The notes under the pieces: model-generated
Database searches by the model: none
The model's input: the letters and a program-made list of their open reading frames with translations, nothing else
Told to the model about the DNA's origin: nothing
Program-made: the position numbers and the translations under genes
In this document: piece by piece, positions 56,874 to 64,000 of the stretch
How positions within the stretch are numbered: the stretch's first letter is position 1
Layout of the letters: every line of letters begins with the position of its first letter
Source: Corallium rubrum
Lineage: Eukaryota > Cnidaria > Anthozoa > Scleralcyonacea > Coralliidae
Length of the DNA stretch: 64,000 nt
Reading direction: 5' to 3'
Assembly (NCBI GenBank): GCA_964035015.1
Contig: OZ035999.1
Coordinates: 2,726,627 to 2,790,626 of the forward strand

Positions 56874-57118
56874 ATGGCGGCCGTCCTTAGGAGTGAAGAT
56901 CAGAAGCGGATTAATCCGGCGGATTTTGCACGTTTTGTTGACGCTAAAACTACCAAGAAAAAGCGAGCGAGCTACACATACAGCTGTTAGAGTCTAAAGC
57001 AGTGTTTGAAAGAAAAAATTGTATTTCAAAGCGAAAAAATTAGCGAACCTCGAACTGAAGAACTATCTAACTTTGTAAAAAACTTTGTAAAGGCTTCTAC
57101 ATTTCTAATTGTATAATA
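56874..57118 (+). pseudogene. Small coding relic with one in-frame stop, DUF3504-like
   Basis: From ATG at 56874: MAAVLRSEDQKRINPADFAR then FVDAKTTKKKRASYTYSC, a TAG at 56988, then the same frame continues SLKQCLKEKIVFQSEKISEP, RTEELSNFVKNFVKASTFLI to a TAA at 57116-57118. The arrangement 'F+...n TKKK...(hydrophobic)..+.K......I....LS.F..+F' resembles the N-terminal core-binding domain of DUF3504/ZMYM/Crypton-type tyrosine-recombinase-like proteins. The similarity is by pattern only. If correct, the catalytic domain has been deleted. The tail AGAA..TCTACATTTC then leaves the homology. Confidence 0.35.
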
Positions 57119-57250
57119 AAACAATTATTGAATTCGGTTATCGCATGATATCAAGAATCATCAAGGCCTCAGCCTTCGGCTTCGGCAGATAACACAAACC
57201 TCGGCCTTGATAATTCTTGATATCATACTCAACCTCATCCAATAATTGTA
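57112..57250. repeat. CCGAG-related palindrome
   Basis: Arms ACAATTATTGAATTCGGTTA + TCGCATGATATCAAGAATCA and complement; centre GGCCTCAGCCTTCGGCTTCG. Related in style to the palindromes at 10631, 14139 and 38364, but without the conserved tail. Confidence 0.75.
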
Positions 57251-57550
57251 TATTATTTCATAATTTTTTCGATAAACTGGCCTATATCACAAAACTCGTA
57301 AAAAAACCAACGAAATCAGTCAGTAACTTCATTATAAAACTATTTATATACCTTTGGTAGTAAAACGTGTGTTTTTACAAAGCCTTGAAGTATGTAGTTG
57401 ACAATTTCGCACTGTATTTGCTTGTATTTCCCTTCTGCATGTTTTCCAGTGGTACGGCTTTTCCGACTCCCCCGGTAAACTCTTACTACTCTTAAGCCCG
57501 CAATGTACACTGGACCTGGAGTACCAATATGGCCGCCAGTGGCTTTAAAC

Positions 57551-57802
57551 TAGCGAGGTTCAGATCACACTTCCACTACCGCTACTGCTACCGTAAATGT
57601 GGTAAGCTGATGTAATGTTCGTTTTTTCGTTCTGTAGTCGTAGTTGGTTTTAATCCTAGTATCGTAATACGCTTTCTTTTTGCACTAGGTTTGAGACCTG
57701 CGACCATTAATACTGAACGTAAAAACAATATTTGACATGCTTAATTATATTTACGGTAGCAGTAGCGGTAGCGGTAGTGGAAGTGTGATCTGAACCTCGC
57801 TA
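57551..57802. mobile_element. 252-bp MITE with perfect ~50-bp TIRs, TA flanks
   Basis: TAGCGAGGTTCAGATCACAC + TTCCACTACCGCTACTGCTA + CCGTAAAT is mirrored at the right end with one 6-bp repeat-number difference (GGTAGC). TA at both borders suggests a Tc1/mariner-type target duplication. The near-identity of the arms implies recent activity. Confidence 0.9.
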
Positions 57803-57967
57803 AAGGATGAGCAATCCAGTTGTAGAGAGATCAGTAGTTTTTCTTCTTTCTTTCCAAAAATGTTTTCTCGTGTTTTTTCCCATTGTTCCATCGAGAAATG
57901 GAGCTCGCACGACAAGCGTTGGCAAACGTTGCATTAAATCCGATCTTATAATTCAATTTTTAGAATA

Positions 57968-58112
57968 ACTACTTAATAACCGAGAGTGAGGTCTTTACGG
58001 TAAATTATTAAACCGAGGTCTTGCTATATTGACCGAGCGATGGCGAGGTTAATATATACTTTCAAGACCGAGGTTTAATATTTCACCGTAAACGGTTCGA
58101 GGTTATTAAGTA
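57968..58112. repeat. CCGAG-type palindrome
   Basis: Arms ACTACTTAATAACCGAGAGT.., TTTACGGTAAATTATTAAAC, CGAGGTCTTG and complements; centre ACCGAGCGATGGCGAGGT. No conserved tail follows. Confidence 0.8.
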
Positions 58113-58544
58113 GTTTATTATATGGCACTTTTTATTTCAAAATCAATCTTGTATTTCTTGGTCTTCCTTTAAACTTCGTCAAAATAGCGAACTAGCGTTA
58201 TTTTCTGCTGTTTCTTTCTCGTCTGGATACTAGAATTTCCTTTTATAATGTTCATCGTCGTTTATTTCATTTATTTTTGTCGTTTTTCGGCAATAAAAGT
58301 TTCTTATTACGATTATTTGTTTGTTTCCAATCGTAGGGCATTAACAATTTTCATAATGCCCGCAGGCATTACGGAGAAAGATTTTACCAGAAGTAATCCG
58401 CGTCATATACTGTAATACGTTTTAGCGATGGTCGTTTATCGACAGCTAATTTCCAGCAAACAGTGAAAGCTTACGTGTAAGAACCTAGTGAATTAAGAAC
58501 CTGCAGCCTAAAATTAAACCCCTAATAGATAACAACCTGTTTAT
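58113..58544. other. No gene seen
   Basis: AT-rich sequence without recognised repeats or coding frames. Confidence 0.45.
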
Positions 58545-59090
58545 ATCCAGTAAAAAATATATAAATTTTAAGACCAAACCGAAACCAGTTACGAAAATGC
58601 GACATCAAGACCTCCCATTTGGAATCGAACTCGCGACCTGTGGTTCTAGCAGACATGCTCTTACTACTACTAGTTTATATATGCAGGCCGTTCGGCCAAG
58701 AGCTTAATCACGAGTTTTGTATATATAAGGGCGGTAATGCCGGGAGAAGAGTTGGCTGCATTACGTAATATTTGGCAACTTTACTTGATTAACTGCACGT
58801 TGTGGAGATTTTTGGTGCAGTAAAATTTCGAGTGTAAGAATATACGCATTTTAAGACCGAATAGAAACCAGTTGTGAAAATGCATCATCAAGGCCTTCTG
58901 GTAGCTTAATCACGGGTGGTAAATGCCGGGAGAAGAATTGGGTATATTTACAAGTAATATTTGGCACACTTGATTAAGCTGCATGTTGTGGAGGGGTTTT
59001 GGTGAGGGAAAACCACGAGTGTATAAGAATATATACATTTTAAGACCGAACTTTGGACCAGTCGCGAAAATACAACATAAAGGCCTAAAA
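58545..59090. repeat. ~203-bp satellite, about 2.3 copies
   Basis: AGCTTAATCACG(A/G)G starts copies at about 58702 and 58905. Each contains AATGCCGGGAGAAGA, TAATATTTGGCA, ATTTTAAGACCGAA, CCAGT..GCGAAAAT. A partial copy lies at 58550-58610. The two opposing frames at 58910-59290 are artefacts of this array. Confidence 0.85.
58613..58690 (-). mobile_element. tRNA-like SINE remnant
   Basis: On the minus strand, GTCGCGAGTTCGATTCCAAA gives a good B-box (GAGTTCGATTCC) preceded by CATGTCTGCTAGAACCACAG in anticodon-arm position and a poor A-box. It is embedded between satellite copies. Too degenerate for a tRNA gene. Confidence 0.5.
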
Positions 59091-59287
59091 GCGGATTCAA
59101 CGCATATATAGGATACGCCATGCTGATCACTAGCGAGTGCAAAGCGGCATTCCCTTGGGTATGATGATCTACCCCCTGTAGTGAAAATCCAATGAACAAG
59201 GCAAACAATCCTGACCGCAACCACAACAAAAGGTCCGCTATGCGTACATGTATCTGCGCCAAACCCACCACTGTGAGAATCACTTGT

Positions 59288-59392
59288 CAAGATCTTGGAA
59301 AATCTTGTAAGATCTTAAGAAAAATCTTATAAGATTTTTACACGTAGATCTTATAAGATTTTATCGAGATCTTATAAGATAATTAAAGATCA
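59288..59392. repeat. ATCTTATAAGAT palindromic minisatellite
   Basis: About six units of GATCTTATAAGATTTT and variants. Each unit is palindromic. Confidence 0.85.
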
Positions 59393-59589
59393 GAGAAAGT
59401 ACACTTTCAATTCTCTGACCAAAATAATTTTTTATCATGACTCAGAAAAACTGTGGTAGATCACAGTCAAAAGTTTACTATAAGTCACGTTAAAAATACT
59501 TACCAGTTTTATCAGCAATATCCCCCCTGTCTCCGAAGTGTTTTAGTGCAAAGCTTTGTCGGAAATATAGAATTTAATGGCTAACTGAA

Positions 59590-60600
59590 GATATATCCCA
59601 ATACAGCTGTTGAGCCGGACACCGCAGGTTTGTGCCATTTTGGAAACTTATACCGTTAGATAGAGCGTTAATTCTGTACAACAAATGTGAATTTAAAAAA
59701 ATCGTAGAATAGTAACGGAGAAAAATCTATTTGAACTGAGATGAGCGCCAAATATCAAATGTCAATTATCGGGTCAAACGCAATCATATTAAAAGTATCC
59801 CTGAATCGTCTGTAGGTTTGTGCCATTCACGAAACTGTCTTCTACAGTTAGATAGAGCGTTAAATACTCTACAACATAAATAGAACCCTGAAAAGTCATA
59901 GTGTTTTAGTCAAAAACTTTGTCGGAAATATAGAATTTAAAGGTTAACAGCGGTATTGGGATATATCTTCATTGCAGTTGAGCCGCCCGCGGATACCGCG
60001 TTTTTAAAGTATACCCCTGAATCGTCTGTAGGTTTGTGCCATTCACGAAACTTCAACAGTTATATAGAGCGTTAAATTCTGTACAACATGTGTGAATTAG
60101 AAAACATGGTATAGAATAACAACGGAGAAAAGGCTATTTGAACTGACGTGAGCGCAAATATCAAATATCAAATTGCATTATTAACGCTATTTACTTGACA
60201 TACGGTCAAACGCAGTCATATTTAAAGTAAATCCCTGAATCGTCTGTAGATTTGTGCCATTTGGGAAACTTGTACGGTTATAGAGAGAGCGTAAAATTCT
60301 GTACAACGTATGTGAATTAGAACAAATCGTATAGAATAGCAAACGGAGAAAAATCTATTTGAACTGAGATGAGCGCAAATATCAAATTGCATTATTATGC
60401 TATCACTTGGTGTACGGTCAGACGCAATCAATTTAAAGTATTCCCGAATCGTCTGTAGGTTTGTGCCATTCACAAAATTCGTAGAGTTAGATAGAACGTT
60501 AAATTATGTACAAGATATGTGAATTTGAAAAAATCGTATAGAATAGAACCCTGAAAATCGTAGTATTTTAATCCAAAACTTTGTCGCTTCGGAGGACTTC
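59590..60600. repeat. ~215-bp satellite, 4-5 copies
   Basis: GAATCGTCTGTAGGTTTGTG marks copies at 59803, 60019, 60237 (variant TAGATTTG) and 60446. Each contains TAGAGCGTTAAATTCTGTAC, ATGTGAATTAGAAAA, GGAGAAAAATCTATTTGAAC, TGAG..GAGCGCAAATATCAAAT and CGGTCAAACGCA. Copies differ by 10-20% with indels. Confidence 0.9.
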
Positions 60601-60980
60601 GTGATATGGCGGACGAAATATTGTTACACCACAGCACACACTACAGGTCAGTGGTTACCCAAAAAAGCTAACACACATACATACATACACACACACAACA
60701 CGATAGCAATATATCTGCGCGTTGCGCAGATACAAAAACCACTACTTTTGTATATTCGCATGAATCTCTCGCTACATCTGAAAAGAAAAGTGTTGCCCAA
60801 CGTAATTGGCAGTCGCCTACGTGTAAAACCGGCTTACTTATGCTTCTTCTTGTGCTCGCAGCTTGACTGAAATCTCCATAATTGCTGCTCCACGTTTCTT
60901 GATGTAAACAAGCTGCTTGTGTGATTAGACTAAGCTAGACAAAAGCTTATCGAATAGCCGATAACGAGTTTTTAGGCTTA
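60601..60980. other. No gene seen; short CA-type simple repeat
   Basis: ACACATACATACATACACAC run at 60670-60697. The open frame 60601-60870 spans it and has no domain signature. Confidence 0.45.
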
Positions 60981-60983
60981 CGT

Positions 60984-61023
<40 letters not shown>
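60981..61023. repeat. (TA)n microsatellite
   Basis: TA run with one AATA interruption. Confidence 0.95.
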
Positions 61024-61026
<3 letters not shown>

Positions 61027-62489
61027 TTACCGGATATAACACGCATGTATGTGACGTTCCCAAGGTTATCCTGCTATTATCTGGAATCTTCAGTTTGGCA
61101 GCACGAAGTCAAGGACTTACGCCTACGTGGTCCTCCTCATATATTAAGCTTGTTTAAGTCACTTACAAGTCTTCTGGTCAGCCTGTTTACCTAACCGATC
61201 ACAGGCTACCTAAAGTGAACTAAAACGTACTCTACGAGTTGGTGATCTTTTTGTTGCTTACATATGCAACGCGTGTAAATCTCTTGGCGATCTCACCGCG
61301 TTATTAATTAAAAAATTCTCTACAAGATAATTTCCTCACACTCTACGAGACTTCTATTTATTAGTAAGCTATCATAGCAGTTAATTCAGAAAGCTGACTT
61401 TTTTTAATGAGGATAACTGAACTTGTGTTTTCTCGTTTAGATTTTGTCAACGCGCGTCTTGGCAACTCAGGGAAAAAAGAAACAGGTGCCTGACTTCAGT
61501 TTGAATTGACGTTTCGACACGAAGATTGACAAGATAGCCAAACGAATAAAGTAAGTGGTAGAATATGAATATTATTTTTAAAAAAAGACCTCTTGAAACG
61601 ATATACGGTAGACTTCGTGTAGTTTTTGTCACGAATGACAACTAGGGGTTTTTAGGATTGTGTTCTTCGATGAACACGCATGAAGAATTAACTTTAAAAA
61701 GGTCCTCTGAAACGGGAATGCGTATATAACGACGAAAACGCTTTAAATGGGTTTGTTTTTTGGGGGGACGTCGTCATTTTTTATCGGACAGACACGAACC
61801 TTCGTCTTGCATCTCAGCAACAAACTTTATGATCTATATGATCGATGCATATAATTAAAGTAACATTTACCGTGCACGCAGCTCAGTATCTTTATTTATT
61901 GAATTTCGAACATTGGAGAATAATCGCTAAAAAAATGAAAGGAGTCTTAATTAAAAAGATTGGGTTTTTTTAACTCAGTTGGAGTTTATATATATGCAAT
62001 TAGCCTCTAACTTCTTTTGATTGGAAATGGTTTTGAAATTTATCACTGCAAGATTCTGGACTTGCGAGATTGCATTTTACTTCAAGATGTGAATTAAACA
62101 GCTGGTTTTATCACTTCTTTTTGTTCAACGCATTATGGACTGCTGTGAAAACTATATATATACTACTGCGAGGCGAGTACATCGACTAATATAAGTAATA
62201 TAGGCGTGTCGATTTTTTGTAGGATTTTAAGTCAAACTTAAGGAGTTTTAGGGGTTTTTCCCTGTTCTTTCAAAGTTTTAAAATTAAATAAAAAGTACAC
62301 TAATATTTTCAATATTTTAAATTATAAAGAATATATTGATATTTGAATTATAGTCATTTCCATGGCTATCATATATTTACTGTTTTTCATATTGCATGCA
62401 TGGCTATATATATGGGAAAAGCTATTTTGAACGGTAAACTATTGTTATAACATATCAGACTTCTGAAAATTGTTGTTTATATTATTTCC
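61024..62489. other. Gene-poor stretch; nothing firm
   Basis: About 1.5 kb of AT-rich sequence. No coding frame, RNA gene or TIR pair was recognised. The minus-strand frame 61447-61641 is unsupported. Confidence 0.5.
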
Positions 62490-63580
62490 AAACATTTAAA
62501 ATGGAAAAAAGGCATTGTAAAGATTAAAGTCTAGAGGCAACCGCTTTTACTGTCTTCTCGTTCTTCAAGTGGTAATTGCATGAAAAAAGCTTCAGTTCAG
62601 CAAATAAATCAATCTCTTAGCTTGCAGCCTAATTATTGAAGATGTCATTTTTGTCTTTCAAGACATTTGAAGCACAAAAGGCATCATAAAGATTAAAGTC
62701 TAGAACATTAGTATATATGCCAACATTTACAACAGCCGCTTTCACTGTCTTCTCGTTATTCAGTCAAGTGATTAGAAAAAGCTTTTTTTCTTAGCTCTTT
62801 GCTTTAACTCTTAGCTCGGGCTTAACTCTTAAGCTTGCAGCCTTGTTGAACATCGTCATTTCTGTCTTTCAAGACATTTGAAGCACAAAAGGCCGCTTAA
62901 CTCTTAGCTGATATTGTAATTTCTATCTTTTCACGACATTTAAAGTAGAAGAGGCGTATATAGAGATTGAAGTCTATATAACATATTAGTATATATGCCA
63001 ACATTCACAACAACCGCTTTTACTGTCATCTCCTTCTTCAAGTGGTTGCATGCATGGAAAAAGCTTTAGTTTTACAAATAAATCAAACTGTTAGCTGGCA
63101 GCCTTATTGAAGATTGTCATTTCTGTTTTTCAAGACATTTGAAGCACAAAAGGCATTATATAGAGATGTTGTAAACAACCGCTTTCATTGTCTTTTCCTT
63201 TTTTAAGTCGAATCGTACTCTTATATATAGTTTGGGCCTTATTGTGAAGATTGTTGTTTTCGAATGTCTTTCACGACATGCATTTGAAGCACAAAAGGCA
63301 TTAGAGATTAAAGTCTAGAAACATTAGTATAGCAACATTTACAAAAAAACACTTTCACTGTCCTTCCCTTCTTCAAGTGACTGGAGGAAGCTTTTTTCGC
63401 AAATAAATCAAACTCTTAGCTTCCAAGACATATTGAAGATTGTCATTTGTGTTTTTTAAAACATTTGAACTAAAAGAGCCCTTATAGAGATTAAAGTCTA
63501 TATACTATATAGAAACATTAGTACGCCAACATTCAACAGCCGTTTAATTCCACTGGCTTCAAGTGGAATATCGAAGTCCT
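62490..63580. repeat. Degenerate ~170-300-bp satellite, 5-6 copies
   Basis: GATTAAAGTCTAGA recurs at about 62523, 62693, 63307 and 63490 (GATTGAAGTCTAT near 62967). Each copy holds AACATTAGTATATATGCCAA, AACCGCTTT(T/C)ACTGTC, CTTCAAGTG, AAATAAATCAAACTCTTAGC, GCAGCC..ATTGAAGAT, TTTCAAGACATTTGAAGCAC and AAAAGGCAT. Copies differ by many indels. Confidence 0.88.
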
Positions 63581-63685
63581 TTTAAAATATTGCAACCCGG
63601 CCTAGTGTCCGACTACATCATGCTGCATGACTTGCTGCCTCCGACCCGTGTAGCCACGTACGTGCGATCGAGCGTTGCCCAATAA

Positions 63686-63706
63686 AGCCGGTTTTCCACT
63701 AGGCGA
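63686..63706 (+). mobile_element. Solitary MITE end (AGCCGGTTTTCCACTAGGCG)
   Basis: Same terminal motif as the foldback element at 2172-2319 (GCCGGTTTTCCATTTGGCG on its minus strand). The remainder of the element is replaced by, or begins with, the microsatellite that follows directly. Confidence 0.55.
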
Positions 63707-63913
<207 letters not shown>

Positions 63914-64000
63914 CAATGTCTAAACGATAGTTGTTTTTTTTTATCTTGTATATACTAGAAACTCTGTTTTATTTTTTTGTACATAATGTTTTAAATTATT

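Larger units (their letters stand above)
56585..57845. mobile_element. ~1.26-kb TIR element containing a broken coding relic
   Basis: Left end AACTGAATTGCTCATCC with ACTGATCTCTATA just outside it (56598-56629). Right end GGATGAGCAATCCAGTTGTA + GAGAGATCAGTAG (57806-57838), inverted with a few mismatches. GGAGTACCAAGATGGCCGCC (56664) recurs as GGAGTACCAATATGGCCGCC (57526) in direct orientation. Inside lie a coding relic (56874-57118), a palindrome (57112-57250) and a smaller MITE (57551-57802). Confidence 0.65.

Overview
This window is eukaryotic, very probably from an early-branching marine metazoan, with an anthozoan cnidarian (coral, anemone or octocoral) the best guess. The evidence is an AT-rich, intron-scale landscape packed with microsatellites, foldback MITEs, LINE and Penelope-type relics and palindromic repeats of a kind common in cnidarian assemblies, plus a metazoan-type 18S rRNA fragment at 53.3-53.7 kb. 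I find no host protein-coding gene I can support. Every convincing coding trace belongs to a mobile element.

Layout. 0-10.4 kb: short foldback elements, two LINE reverse-transcriptase relics (0.69-1.33 kb and 8.4-9.3 kb), a SINE with a 5S-rRNA-like head (9.5-9.8 kb) and two copies of one TTAA-flanked foldback MITE (3.03-3.52 and 9.91-10.39 kb). 10.4-18.2 kb: palindromes that share a conserved tail, a foldback MITE broken by nested insertions (14.6-15.5 kb), and a 32-bp minisatellite carrying a hAT-like insertion with a clean 8-bp target duplication (17.49-17.85 kb). 19.2-22.1 kb: a MITE and three tandem copies of a ~950-bp unit. 23.6-26.3 kb: a degenerate repeat array with a tRNA-derived SINE, then a palindromic 'GGAGTAAAA..TTACTCC' array between near-identical ~187-bp direct repeats. 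27.7-33.8 kb: long microsatellites. 33.8-37.4 kb: the best preserved element, a 5'-truncated CR1/L2-like LINE (SGNH-esterase ORF1 remainder, endonuclease/RT ORF2 with one frameshift), followed by a 0.7-kb composite microsatellite. 44.2-44.6 kb: C-terminal fragment of a Penelope-like GIY-YIG protein. 45.05-46.60 kb: a terminal-inverted-repeat (TIR) transposon derivative with 8-bp target duplications, carrying the start of a RecQ-like helicase gene and, convergent to it, the start of a zinc-finger gene. 48.2-49.4 kb: a Harbinger-like derivative with a broken Myb/SANT domain and a further MITE. 49.5-53.8 kb: a 3.5-kb 18-bp satellite with higher-order structure, abutting a GC-rich leader and the first ~448 nt of 18S rRNA, after which the same satellite resumes. 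54.7-58.1 kb: a Penelope-type inverted-repeat insertion with a 15-bp target duplication and ribozyme-like cores, more TIR elements and a broken coding relic. 58.5-63.9 kb: three unrelated ~200-bp satellites and terminal microsatellites.

The elements do not form a pathway; they record repeated insertion, nesting and local tandem amplification. The most unusual items are the helicase/zinc-finger TIR element, the 18S fragment inside satellite DNA, the hammerhead-like cores in the Penelope-type repeat, and a family of 'CCGAG' palindromes sharing one tail sequence.
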